Source: Atherinomorus stipes
Lineage: Eukaryota; Chordata; Actinopteri; Atheriniformes; Atherinidae
DNA length: 64,000 bases
Assembly (NCBI GenBank): GCA_023101725.1
Contig: JALJCO010009084.1
Location: 89,669-153,668 of the forward strand
Direction: 5' to 3'
Position numbers and translations under genes: made by a program. Positions 44,665 to 55,034 of this stretch are shown here, piece by piece. A model generated the notes under the pieces. That model searched no databases. It saw only the letters and a list, made by a program, of their open reading frames with translations, and was not told the origin of the DNA. How positions within the stretch are numbered: position 1 is the stretch's first letter; each line of letters opens with the position of its first letter.

Positions 44665-45444
44665 CTCTTATTGGCTCACCTCAACAAGCAAGTCAACACC
44701 TTTCAGGACCCATTACAGTTCGCATATCGTAATGGGCTTGGGGTTGAAGACGCCATCATCTTCTTGCTTCAGAGAGCCCACTCTCATCTGGACCAGTCAG
44801 GCAGCACTTTAAGGGGGCCTTGTTCTTTGATCTTTCAAGTGCCTTTAATACTATTCTGCCTTCATTACTATGTGAGAAGCTCCATCACTTCCAGGTTTAT
44901 CCTCAACAACCACCTGGATTTACGATTACCTAACAAACAGACCACAGTTTGTGAGACTGAAAGGTTGTGTGCCTGAGATGGTGGTCAGCAGCACTGGAGC
45001 ACCACAAGGAACTGTACTCTCACCATTCCTCTTCACAATGTACACTTTACACTCAGTACAACTCTGATCCTGTCATCTGCAGAAATACTCTGATGACTCT
45101 GCAGTTGTGGGGTGTATCAGTGATGGACAAGAAGCCGAGTACAGGGAACTGGTCAGTCAGTTTGTGAAATGGTAACAATCAGCTCATCTTAAATACCAGC
45201 AAGACTAAAGAGATGATTGTTGACTTCAGGAGGAGCAAGAATAAGCAGCATAGTCCTCTCTACATCCTGGGAGAGGAGGTGGAGGTGGTGGAGAACTACA
45301 AATACCTGGAGTTCAGCTGGACAACAGACTCGACTGGAAATGCAACACTGACTACATCTACAAGAAAGGTCAGAGCAGACTCTACTTCTTAAGGAAGCTG
45401 AGATCATTCAACGTCTGCACCAAGATGTTGCAGATCTTCTACAA
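44665..45444 (+). pseudogene. L2-like LINE reverse transcriptase, 5' piece of an interrupted copy
   Basis: Starts LNKQVNTFQDPLQFAYRNGL, then GVEDAIIFLLQRAHSHLDQS; then FFDLSSAFNTILPSLLCEKL, VVSSTGAPQGTVLSPFLFTM, a Y-S-D-D catalytic motif (RYSDDSAVVG, with a frame change before it), and ILNTSKTKEMIVDFRRSKNK, ending KMLQIFYN. This order (region 2, 3, 4, 5) is the L2 reverse transcriptase. Frame shifts make it dead. It is broken at 45444 by the next element and continues at 49641. Confidence 0.9.
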
Positions 45445-45621
45445 CATGGCCGCAGGGGAGGCTGCATGAGTGTTTGTTTCCGTGGCCTACGTAGAAGAAA
45501 ACCTTAAATTGTCTTTAATAGCAGTAAAAACAGGAACAACAAAAACTGTGTTAAAGACTATTACATTTCTAAGCTGTGGCTTGGCAGTCTTTGGTTCGTA
45601 TTCTTAGAATAATCAAGCATT

Positions 45622-46359
45622 ATGGCTGAGAGTACTCGAAACTGTAAGAAAGACGCTGATGGTGAGTACGCAGCGTTAATGAATGAACTCAGAGCGCTTG
45701 GCGTAAAGATGGATACTATGCAATCCACAATTGAAAAACAAATGAATGACAAAATGGAAAATCTACGTGGGACCATGGAAAAACTTATTATTGAGAGTCA
45801 TGAAGCATTTAAGCGTGAGATGGACAAGAGTGTAAAGGAGCTGCATAATGCTTTGGACATAGAAATAGGAATTATGAGCTCCAGATTGGAACAGATTGAA
45901 ACCAAAATGAATGAGCGAGAAGCCCGAGGGAAGCGCTTTGATCCCGACGTGTCGTTGGTGATTAAGGGACTGTCACAAATGGAAGGAGAGGACGTGGAGG
46001 CCAAAGTGAAGGATCTACTGCGTGAGGGATTGCACTGTGAGCCGAAGCCTAAAGTGGTGGCTGTGGAGCAACTGAGACCAAGAGGGCGACACCCGGGGCT
46101 CATCAGAGTGGAGCTTGAGACTACGCAGGATAAAGTGGCCGTGCTACGACGGAAATTTAAACTCAAGGACAGTGAGAGCTACCGATGGGTGTACGTATCG
46201 TCTGGAAAGTCACACGCGGAGCGTTTAATGGAATATAACCTCCGAACTCTTATCAGAGAAATCCCTGCTGCCAAGGAGTACTATTTGGCCAACAATGGCC
46301 ATTTAGTTAAACGCCAAGCTGCAGACGCTGCGGGAACAAGGTCACACCCTTCGGTTTGA
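45622..46359 (+). CDS. L1-like ORF1 protein, open frame intact
   Basis: A 245-residue frame starting MAESTRNCKKDADGEYAALM. Residues 20-105 are a long heptad-rich region (LRALGVKMDTMQSTIEKQMN and ELHNALDIEIGIMSSRLEQI), fitting the coiled coil that makes ORF1 trimers. Residues 108-185 (DVSLVIKGLSQMEGEDVEAK through IRVELETTQDKVAVLRRKFK) fit the RRM-type RNA-binding fold. The C-terminal basic part (YRWVYVSSGKSHAERLMEYN) follows. ORF1p coats the element's RNA and acts as chaperone. No stop interrupts it. The 5' region (45445-45621) would hold its promoter. The clade (L1 or Tx1) is not settled. Confidence 0.85.
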   Translation: MAESTRNCKKDADGEYAALMNELRALGVKMDTMQSTIEKQMNDKMENLRGTMEKLIIESHEAFKREMDKSVKELHNALDIEIGIMSSRLEQIETKMNEREARGKRFDPDVSLVIKGLSQMEGEDVEAKVKDLLREGLHCEPKPKVVAVEQLRPRGRHPGLIRVELETTQDKVAVLRRKFKLKDSESYRWVYVSSGKSHAERLMEYNLRTLIREIPAAKEYYLANNGHLVKRQAADAAGTRSHPSV

Positions 46360-46384
46360 AGACATCATGCCCAGTCTGTAAGTT

Positions 46385-47084
46385 ATAATCATATTGTTCT
46401 GGTTCATTGGAACGTTAATGGATGGACACTCAGTAATAGTAAACTAAGAGCGCAGCTTCTTTTTTCCTTTGAGCCGGATATAATTTCGTTAAATGAGACT
46501 CATTTGTCCGCTTTGATACCCAAGCTTCAAGGATACACCTGGATTGGGCACAATCGTGTTACTCATAAAAGAGCTGTCAAAGCCTCTGGGGGTGTGGGCA
46601 TTTTTGTTAAAAAAAACAATTTTGGACAGTTTCATTATAAAGACGGTGGATAAAACATATGATGGAATTCTCTGCTTGTACTTTGAACAAGTCAGCTCAC
46701 AATATTCATTTATTATAATTTCTAATAATCTAATAATATTTGTCTCCTGAAACATCGGTATGGGGTCGAAACGCTGATTTTTTCTTTGCACATTTGTTGT
46801 CCATAATTTACACAGCTGATGTTGACGCTATTTATATTTGTGGAGACTTAAACAGTCGGATTGCAAACCACAGCGACTATGTGGATGAAGATGATATCAC
46901 ACCTAGAGTGGTGTTGGATACGGGTGCAAATAAACATGGAGAAAGTTTTATTGAGTTCCTTAAAGAGTCAAAGTGTTGCGTGCTGAATGGAAGGATAAAT
47001 CCAGGGTATGATCATTTTACATCTATTTCTGTTAAGGGTAAAGCTGTGGTTGACTATATTCTTAAAGGTATATTTACAAGGTAA
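46385..47084 (+). pseudogene. L1-like ORF2, endonuclease part, broken
   Basis: Begins HIVLVHWNVNGWTLSNSKLR, with the Asn of the first endonuclease motif, then PDIISLNETHLSALIPKLQG with the catalytic Glu (NETH). A frame change follows GGVGIFVKK at about 46615. Next comes YDGILCLYFEQV, then after another shift (near 46740) ADVDAIYICGDLNSRIANHS with the GDxN motif, and VVDYILKGIFTR with a stop at 47082. The usual SDH motif at the end of APE-type endonucleases is missing, and the reverse transcriptase N-terminal region starts right after, which suggests a local deletion here. Confidence 0.85.
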
Positions 47085-47086
47085 AT

Positions 47087-49508
47087 ATCATAGAAGTAAA
47101 CAACCATACTGGAATAGTGAATTACAAAAAGTCTGGTTAAATCTCCGATTGGCAGAGAAAAGTACTTAAAATGCAAAGTTAATGATTTGAGGAAGGATTT
47201 GTATAATATATATAAAACTTGTCAGTATGATTTTGATAAAAAACTCAGATTGTATAAAAGACGTTATAGGAAAGGAAAGGCATTTCAGATTGAACTTTCT
47301 CAAACTATCAATCCACAGCAGTTTTGGAAAGAACTAGGAAAGCTTGGGCCAAAAAGGAAAAGGTTAATACCATTAGAAATAGTCACAGACAGTGGGACTT
47401 CTGTATTTGAGACTGGAAAAATATTGGACAGATGGGGAAAAGATTATCATAATTTGTACACCTGTTCTAGTTCCCATCAGTTTAATGATCAGTTCCTAGA
47501 TGAAGTTTGTAAGTTGAAATATCAATTTGAGGTTGAAATGATTAATTTGTCACTGCCTTCTGCTCGTAGTTTGTTAGATGAGGATATCACTTTAGAAGAG
47601 GTACAGAATGCAATTGAAAAGACTAAACTATATAAAGCAGTTGGTGTTGACGAACTGTCTAATGAGGTCCTAAAATGCCCCAAACTGTTAAATACTTTGC
47701 ACTGTTTGTTCCAGTATTGTTTTAGGAGTGGCAGTGTTCCTTCTATTTGGAATAGGTCAATTATCAAGCCTATCCCCAAATCCTCTCAGTCTGATCCTAG
47801 AGTACCTCTGAATTATAGAGGCATAAGTTTGTTAAGTACAGTTTATAAGGTGTTTTCAAGTATTTTAAATAAACGACTGAGTGAATATATTGAGACCAAT
47901 GAAATATTAGTGGACGAGCAGAATGGGTTTAGGAAACACAGAGCTTGTATTGACCACATTTATGTTTTATCCTCTGTGATTAGAGCAAGGCTGCAGGAGA
48001 ACAAATCTACTTTTGTTTGTTTTGTTGATTTTAAAAAAGCTTTTGACTGGGTTAACAGAGATCTTTTGGAGAACAAGTTATTTTCTCTAGGTATATGTGG
48101 TAAATTTTACAAATCTATTAAAGCCCTGTATAAAGCACCAGTAGCATGTGTGCAGGTAAATGATCTGAGGACAGGATGGTTTCCCACCCCTTTTGGTGTC
48201 AAACAGGGAGATGTTCTTTCTCCTACTCTTTTTTTCTCTTTTTGTGAACGATCTGGCTCAAGAGGTAAAAGCAGCATGTTTGGGTACAGATATTGATGAC
48301 TTTAATCTCAGTATTTTATTATATGCTGATGATATTGTCTTAATTGCTGAAGAAGAATGTAAACTACAAAAAATGTTGGGTATTATGAAAGAGTGGTGTG
48401 ATAAATGGAGACTTTCCATTAAAGCTGATAAAACACAAATTGTGCATTTTAGAAAATCATCTGCACCTCAAAGTGACCATGATTTTTATTTTGGGCAAAC
48501 TCCTCTTATGTACTGCAGTACTTATAAATATCTCGGGTTCACATTCCATGAAAATATGTCTTTATTAGAAGGTAGAAGAGTTTTATCAGAGTCTGCTGGG
48601 AGAGCATTAGGGGCTGTAGTTAATAAGATGAAGCTCTGTCCTGAGCTGAGTTTCTCAACGTTTACTCAGCTTTTTGATTCTCTGGTTGGATCTGTTTTGT
48701 TTTATGCTGCGGGGGTCTGGGGCTTCGCAGATGCCCCTGAATGCGACAGAATCCAGAGTAGGGCCATAAGGTACTTTCTTGGAGTGCACAGGTTCACCAC
48801 TAGAGCAGCACTAGAGGGGGGACATGGGCTGGGAGCCCTGTCTCGTTAAACAAAGAGTAGAAATGGTTGGAACTGTGGAATCGACTCATCTGCGTACCAG
48901 AACATAGACTTACTCGTAAAGTCTTTAATTGGGATAAAGCTCATAAATATCCCTGGTCAAGGGAAGTTTGGGAAATTTTCTCTTTAGCAAATGTACAGTA
49001 CTTATTTATGAATAATTTACAAGGTAAAATAACTGAGCTTAAACAGATTTTGTTTGATTTTTATAAAGAGCAGATCATGGCAGGTGTTAAATAAGCCTAA
49101 GTTCAGGAGTTACATTCATTATAAAAATGACTTTTTCACAGAATTGTATGTAAAATGTAATATAAAAAGAGCCCAACGGTCTTTGTGTGCTCAGCTTAGA
49201 GCAGGGGTTTTGCCTCTGCAGGTGGAGGTGGGCGCTATAAGGGTGTCCCAGGAGAGGAATGGTTGTGTATTATGTGTGATTTAAAGGTTGTTGAGGATGA
49301 GTGGCATTTCTTGTTTTATTGTCCTTTATATCATGACCTACGAAGTGTTTTGTTTGAGAAAATTCAGTGTAAAAAGCCTGACTTGTTTTGGATGACTGAT
49401 GGGGAAATGTTGAGTTGGCTATTTGAAAATGAAATATACAGTCTGGTAAATTATTTAGAAAAGGCATGGAAGCTCAGACAGAACTCTCTGTATCCTGAAG
49501 TTGTATAA
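47087..49508 (+). pseudogene. L1-like ORF2, reverse transcriptase and C-terminal zinc motif, frameshifted
   Basis: From 47187 a 369-codon frame holds WNRSIIKPIPKSSQSDPRVP, LNYRGISLLSTVYKVFSSIL, EQNGFRKHRACIDHIYVLSS, STFVCFVDFKKAFDWVNRDL (first catalytic Asp) and PFGVKQGDVLSPTLF. A frame change in the T-rich run at about 48228 leads to LFVNDLAQEV, then SILLYADDIVLIAEEECKLQ (Y-A-D-D). Further: STYKYLGFTFHENMSLLEGR, and after two more shifts GVLPLQVEVGAIRVSQERNG, CIMCDLKVVEDEWHFLFYCP (a C-x2-C...H...C motif) and LYHDLRSVLF. Dead through at least three frame shifts, all easily put right in reading, so the insertion is probably not ancient. Confidence 0.9.
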
Positions 49509-49562
49509 TTGTTTGTATGTTGGACATCTTCCTTTGTTTTTTTGTTATGTTAAAAGGTATTA

Positions 49563-49607
49563 GTGTCATATAAGCCCATATGGGCTGGGCACGCAAGTGT
49601 ATGACAC
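49563..49607 (+). promoter_or_regulatory. 3' end stem-loop of the L1-like LINE
   Basis: GTGTCATA (49563-49570) pairs with TATGACAC (49600-49607), enclosing the perfect palindrome GCCCATATGGGC (49574-49585). Just downstream are AATAAA and the (TCAAA)n tail. Similar 3' structures are recognised by the reverse transcriptase in some LINEs; for this copy that role is inferred. Confidence 0.6.
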
Positions 49608-49640
49608 TCAAATAAACAAATCAAATCAAATCAAATCAAA

Positions 49641-50095
49641 TCTACAAGTCTGTTGTGGAAAGTGCAATTAGCTTTGCAGCATCTGCTGGGGCAGCAGCAT
49701 CAGAATCAGAGACTTGAAGAAACTGAACAAGCTGATCAAGAAAGCTGGTTCTGTGCTGGGGAGAACTCTGGAGCCGCTGGAGATGATCGTTCAGAAAAGA
49801 ATGCTGCACAAGCTGATGAAGATGATGGAGGATTCTTCATCCTCTCCAAAACATGGTGAAGAATCAACAGAGTGTGTTCAGTGGGAGGCTGCGTCAAGTT
49901 CAATGTAGGACGGAGAGATACAGAAATTCATTCCTACCAGCAACCATCACCCTGAAGAACAAGACTGACTAACCTATTATGATTGTTGTTTTATTACTAT
50001 TTCATATGTTATAATAAAAAAATAAAATAAAAAAAGAGAGCTTTTTACAATATTGAATTTCACTTGTGGAATAAAGAAAATACTTTTCATCTCAT
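49641..50095 (+). pseudogene. L2-like LINE, 3' piece of the interrupted copy
   Basis: Continues the piece ending at 45444: SVVESAISFAAS, then (with frame changes) DLKKLNKLIKKAGSVLGRTL, EPLEMIVQKRMLHKLMKMME, DSSHPL and after it RTERYRNSFLPATITLKN, followed by a 3' region with FNFTCGIK-type text (ATTGAATTTCACTTGTGGAA) and AATAAAG. The end is comparable to the LINE tail at 17378-17694. Confidence 0.88.
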
Positions 50096-50109
50096 TTCAT
50101 TGTATTTTC

Positions 50110-50565
50110 TGACTCTTTGGTCCTTATCAATGATAAAGGCCAGAGATTTGAAAATACTTCAGGTTTCAAACCCTTTGATGACAATACAGTCAAAACCTCA
50201 GGTGGATTTGCCAAATGTAACCATGGTGAATATGGCCTCAATGTTATGCCAACAGGAAATACCACAAAATAACAGATAAAAAAGGTTGATCTCTACCATA
50301 CTCGCCACAGATCCTGATCTCATTTACATGGACATGTGTTGGATAAGTAGTTCATATACCTCCATAGCACCCCCTAGAACACTTCAAAAGGTCACCCCCA
50401 GCCAGCAAAACAAACTGCAGGCATGAAATTCGGCACACAGTTATGATGTGACACGGACTACGCAGTGCATAGGCCGGAGCACCGCCAGAGGTGCGAGGGC
50501 CTTCAATGCCGCTTGCGGCTTTAAATACTATTTGTAATTCTGTGTACAATTTTAATTATGTCTGT
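50110..50565. repeat. Dispersed satellite-like repeat fragment
   Basis: GAAATTCGGCACACAGTTAT, GCATAGGCCGGAGCACCGCC, GAGGTGCGAGGGCCTTCAAT and GCCGCTTGCGGCTTTAAAT resemble a repeat found widely in teleosts. A trace lies at 31300-31345. Confidence 0.5.
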
Positions 50566-50569
50566 TTAA

Positions 50570-51104
50570 AGGTTGAGTCTGAAGTTCCCCCCGTGAAAAT
50601 AAACGTTAGACTTCTGCAAGTGAAATCTGTCTCAAACTGTGGCTTTGGGCCTTTACTCCCGTGCCGTGGTGCGTTTGGATGCAACTCTCTCTCCCCGTGT
50701 CTGTAATTCGCTCTTTTGTATTGTTTTGGTGTGTTAGGGACGTTTCTGGGTGGAGATTTCTGTTTATATCGGCAGCCTATGACAGAGCTAAGAGCATGAC
50801 GCTGTGTGAAAATAAGCTCATGATTGGAGCAGACGGCAGTCACTCGAACTCTCAAAGGAAAAAAAAAAGAAAGAAAGAAAGAAATGCGGATGCACCGAAG
50901 GAAAGGTAAGAGTTTCAGATAATCCACTATGGAAAACTAGGGTTAGTCATAGTTTGGCTTTTACCCGCTTCTGAGCTCTGAAGGAGAAGCTTGAAGCTGA
51001 ATAGGCTGAAGAACACAGTGGCTGTTAGCCTAAGAAGGAGAAGCACTCAGTTTGAATACTGTTGTTTGCAAACAGAAACGCTGGAGGGACTTCGGACTCT
51101 ACCT
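50570..51104. mobile_element. TTAA-flanked element (family T4)
   Basis: TTAA at 50566-50569 and 51105-51108. Ends AGGTTGAGTCTGAAGTTCC and, reversed, AGGTAGAGTCCGAAGTCCC. The right end recurs at 19744-19762. Interior includes a run of A/AAG at 50862-50881. No transposase. Confidence 0.85.
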
Positions 51105-51489
51105 TTAAGTTGTCTATTTCTATACTTGTTGAATACTAGTTCTTTGCTAGACACTTCGCTTGGGTCCTCACTATGGGTAGGGGTAGCGCTGCCGGGAACG
51201 CCCAGGCCAGGGAACGCCACTGGGCTCCCCATGGAGTATCAGCTGAATGTCTTCAGGGGAGCCGAGCTCCCCCTAGCTCCCCACGAACACAGCAACCAAA
51301 CTATTCTCCTCTAGCTTGTCGTTTGGAATCTATTTTCTCAGAGTGTAGCCTGCAGTTAGTTTTACTTTGTGTTTGCCCACCTTCGTTGAACTTGTGTCGT
51401 GTTTCACTCACCTGTGTGTCTGCATAAGTTTGGTCTTTGCTTTAGTCTTCAGCCAAGTCTATTTTTAGTGTGTTAGTTCTCTGTGTTTC

Positions 51490-51566
51490 TTTGTCGGGGA
51501 AGACCTATGTCTCTCAGCTGGTCTGGAAAGTGTTGGGTGGGGGGAGGGAGGTCTGGGCTTTCCTGC
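51490..51566 (+). mobile_element. RTE/Rex3-like LINE 3' tail, left piece
   Basis: GGGGAAGACCTATGTCTCTC, AGCTGGTCTGGAA and AGGTCTGGGCTTTCCTGC match the 3' part of the fish RTE-type LINE (compare 56545-56608). It is split at its TTAA by the element at 51571 and continues at 52413. Confidence 0.65.
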
Positions 51567-51570
51567 TTAA

Positions 51571-52412
51571 GCTAGGTACACACTACAGGATTTCTGAGAC
51601 CTTCATAGATGTAGAGACCACAGACTTGATGATTACAAAAGACAAATCACACAAGATTTGCCTCTTCTGATCATATAGTGTGGGGTGTACACGACGGAGA
51701 ACACCCCACACTAACTGATTCGTCAGCAGAGAATCGGCTCCTTCACTGTCAACATCCCAAATCTCGTAATATCAAATGAGACCCATCAAACGTGACGATT
51801 CTTTGCGGCGAGACTTTGTGACCAGACTTGAGCATAAACAAACAGAGGACTTTTCAGGTTCTTACATTGTGGATAAAAAACACACATAAATAGAAAAAAA
51901 ATTGTGGAAAAAGTTATAGAGAATAATAAGAATGTGGCTGTATGACAGCGAGTTGGAGGTGAATAAAAATGGCCACAAACATTAGATAGCTTGGAGAGCA
52001 GGGCTGGAAGCTAATGGCTATGTGCTCTTTGTTTGTGTTTACTTCCTTTTCTGTCAGTCAGCTGTTAGCTCTTTCGTTTTGATTGGCTGTTGTTCTGGGA
52101 GCCTCCACATGATTTCCCAATGAGACCATGTTTTTGCACAGCTGTGAACACTGTGCGTGTTCAGTTCCTCTCAGAAGACCACACACACCATGATTTCAAA
52201 TATCAAACATGTTCATTAGCTACAATCTCTCCTTCCGAGGCCTTCCGAGCGGATCGGATCGAACAAAATCACTCGTAACTCACATCACACCATGAGAAGA
52301 TCAGATGCAATGTTTTTTGCAAACATCCGACAATCGGACCTTTGCTAGCTTTGATCGTAAGGGGAAGATCGGGACATAAATCGGGCTGATTTTCCTGTCG
52401 TGTGTACCTGAC
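51571..52412. mobile_element. TTAA-flanked element (family T5) inside the RTE/Rex3-like tail
   Basis: TTAA at 51567-51570 and 52413-52416. Ends GCTAGGTACACACTACAGG and, reversed, GTCAGGTACACACGACAGG. The LINE sequence continues across the insertion (TGCTTAAG before; TTAAGACGGTTGCCGCCGCA then TCCCG after), confirming the TTAA target. Confidence 0.88.
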
Positions 52413-52450
52413 TTAAGACGGTTGCCGCCGCATCCCGAATAAACAGTAAG
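52413..52450 (+). mobile_element. RTE/Rex3-like LINE 3' tail, right piece
   Basis: GACGGTTGCCGCCGCATCCC matches the CTGCTGCCCCCGCGACCCG region that normally follows TGCTTAAG in this LINE type. Confidence 0.6.
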
Positions 52451-52823
52451 AAACTCAATGATAAAACAATATTAGTTTGAAAGACTGCCTTATTTAGCTG
52501 AGCCAGAATGAAATCTTTTTCAGTCGAATGAATCTGAGTGTTCTAAGACACTTTCTTGTGATTATTCTGGACCCATTTTAACCACAGATGTCCCTTTTCA
52601 CTCTACTGCCATATATCCAGTGCCTTTTCCTAAACCCCTACGCAGGAAGGAGACTGGGCAAGATTGTGGTGTGGACAGATGTCTACGCTATTTCAACAAA
52701 TACCTTTGTGATACAAGGTAAAATCGGATCTACTTTAAAACCCTACTATTGAGGTTAGCCCATACACCCACAGAAAAAGATGATATACACTATATCTGTG
52801 ATTTTACGATGGAGTTCCTATCT

Positions 52824-53014
52824 CAGGGGTGGGCAACTATGGTCTTCAAGGGCCAGCATCCTGCAGGTATTAGGAGCTTCCCTGTGATTGTGCAGAGCTT
52901 CACATCAGCTCTAAACAATTACCAGTTGATTGGAGTCAGGTGTGCCGCAGCAGGGAAACTCCTGATAACTCCTGCAAGATGCCGGCCATCGAGGACTGGA
53001 GTTGCCCACCCCTG
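52824..53014. mobile_element. hAT-type MITE, complete
   Basis: Ends CAGGGGTGGGCAACTATGG and, reversed, CAGGGGTGGGCAACTCCAG. The flanking 8-mers TCCTATCT and CCCTATAT agree at six of eight positions, an aged target duplication. No coding capacity. Confidence 0.8.
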
Positions 53015-53748
53015 CCCTATATGCTGCTCATGACCACGGGTGAGGGGGAGAATAACAATTAACCATTAAATCGATAGCTTCACCTTTTGGCTTAGCTTTC
53101 TGAACTACAGGTCCACACCACATCCCTGTCCCTGCAGGTGTTCCAACAATCTAAAGCTAACAAGCTGAATGTCCTGTTTGACAGAATCCTTTTATACTCT
53201 TTTCTAGTGTACAAAAAATCATTTAAACTATTATGACATGTTCTGTACCTGCAAAGGCTTTAACTGATGTTGCATCAGCTGCTGTTGACTTGATGGGTTC
53301 ATTCGTGCTGCGTTCCCTTACATCACACTGTCTGACTCTCAGCCCTTCAACAAGCCTGTGTGTGTCTGGGAAACACAAAGACCTTTTGGGGTAATTTAAG
53401 TATAATAACATTTAAACATCCTTTCAGCAGCCTGTTGATTGTCTTGACTGACAATTACCTAATGGCCAATACATTTGGATATAAATCAGTCTTTTCATGT
53501 CCCTTTTAGAGGGTAAAAAACACCCAAAACAAACTAAACCTTTTTCTCTTTTCCTTGTTAGATGTACCAGAATTATGCAAACAGGTTTAGACTGTAAAAT
53601 TCTAGTGAGCCTATAATTACAAAACAAATGTGGCACTATGACTTTTGTATGCTTTAAAATAGTTACCCCCCCTTTAAAATTATTTCAAGTTTGAAAACTA
53701 TCTGATTAAATTGTGTTTCGATGTGTATTTTCCACTCCTGTCAGGGTT
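53015..53748. other. Unassigned stretch
   Basis: No gene or element ends recognised. Confidence 0.4.
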
Positions 53749-54681
53749 ACTGTGTGTTCCAAAGTAAGGTGAAATACTAAGTTACGCCAGCAGAGGGCGC
53801 TTGGTGTTTTGGGTATCAGTAGCTGACGGCCGTAGAGGAAGTTCAGTTAGTACGTGATCTGAGCAGATGCTGCACCAAGCTCCAGTTAATATTGTTTCTC
53901 TGCATCTTTTGCAGGTAAGCTGGTTGGTAGAAACACAGATTCTGTACAGTAATGATTCCTAAGTAACTTGAAGAGTTAAAGGCAAAGATCCGAAATGCAT
54001 TTGGATAAGTTTATGAGTGAAAAGTGAGTCAGCCACAACGTTGTGAATCTAATATGGCGGACATGTGTCTGGGCAGGCCGCCTTGATAAACCAGAGTACA
54101 GCCTAAGAGATCGTCAATATCATACACTAAGTGCCCAAAAGTGTACAAGACTATTGTATGTCGTGGTTTATGTGAAAAGACATGTAAAAACAAACTTGTA
54201 AGAGGTTTTGAGCATAAGCACATTAGATGTACCAGGTTAGCTTATAATACATGTAGGGGTCCATCTCTAAAGCTGATAATAGTAAAAACCATAAGTAAAG
54301 GTGAGGTGAATGTGATTAAGAGGACACAGATAATGTGTTAGAACTACAGTATGGGTAATAACTACATAAACTCTGTTTATACTAAGAATTCATGGTGATT
54401 AAAAAGGTTAAAAACAGTATTAAAAAGTTTGCTGAGTTCATAAAGGCATCTGCGTAAACTGTTAAGAATGTTCAACTGGAAACTTACATATTTTACAACT
54501 GTAAGTGTTTGTATCAGTAGCTGACGCCCGTAGCGGAAGTTCAGTTAGTACGTGATCTGAGCAGATGCTGCACCAAGCTCCAGTTAATATTGTTTCTCTG
54601 CATCTTTTGCAGCTTGAATAAAGAAATCAAATATGTTGCACCCAGAAGGAGTTGGCCCATCTTTCTAAACTGTGTAACACA
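53749..54681 (+). mobile_element. LTR-like element with an internal 102-bp duplication
   Basis: Starts TGTGTGTTCCAAAG and ends CTGTGTAACACA, short inverted termini of the TG...CA kind. The segments 53813-53914 and 54511-54612 are identical at all but two positions and start 698 bp apart. The first copy ends GCAG then GTAAGC; the second ends GCAG then CTTGAATAAAG, so it carries the polyadenylation signal AATAAA (54616-54621). CCAGCAGAGGGCGC at 53787-53800 fits the CTCF core. It could be a solo LTR with an internal insertion. Confidence 0.5.
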
Positions 54682-54752
54682 TACACACACGCACACACAA
54701 ACATACAGTATATACATACAGACACACATAAATACACATATATATATCATGA
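54682..54752 (+). repeat. CA/TA microsatellite
   Basis: Imperfect ACACAC/ATACAT repeats ending in (TA)n. Confidence 0.9.
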
Positions 54753-54929
54753 TGTCATCAATAATAAAACAAAAAATACTTTTATCCCCAAAGGGAAGCT
54801 GTAAAACGTGCGTGAGATCTCATTTATATATTGGGTGTGTTCCACACATCAGTTTTTATCTTGTTTGATTTTATCATTATGTGGCTCTAGTGTGCTTTAC
54901 TGTACAGTAGAGAAAGTGGATCAAGGAGG

Positions 54930-54990
54930 ATGGAACTGAACTGGGACTGAACTGGGACTGAACTGGAACTGAACTGGGACAGAACTGGAG
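54930..54990 (+). repeat. 12-bp short tandem repeat
   Basis: GAACTGGGACTGAACTGGGA type, five units. Confidence 0.85.
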
Positions 54991-55034
54991 TGTTTGCGCT
55001 CATGTGGCGGATGCTAGTAGCCCTGGTGTGTACT

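Larger units (their letters stand above)
45445..49640 (+). mobile_element. L1-like LINE, near full length, inserted in the L2-like LINE
   Basis: TCTACAA at 45438-45444 and 49641-49647 is the target duplication. The element has a 177-bp 5' region, ORF1 (45622-46359), endonuclease, reverse transcriptase, C-terminal zinc motif, a 3' region with a stem-loop (49563-49607) and a (TCAAA)n tail at 49619-49640. At 4.2 kb it is nearly complete but its ORF2 is broken. The host copy resumes in the same order on the far side. Confidence 0.93.
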
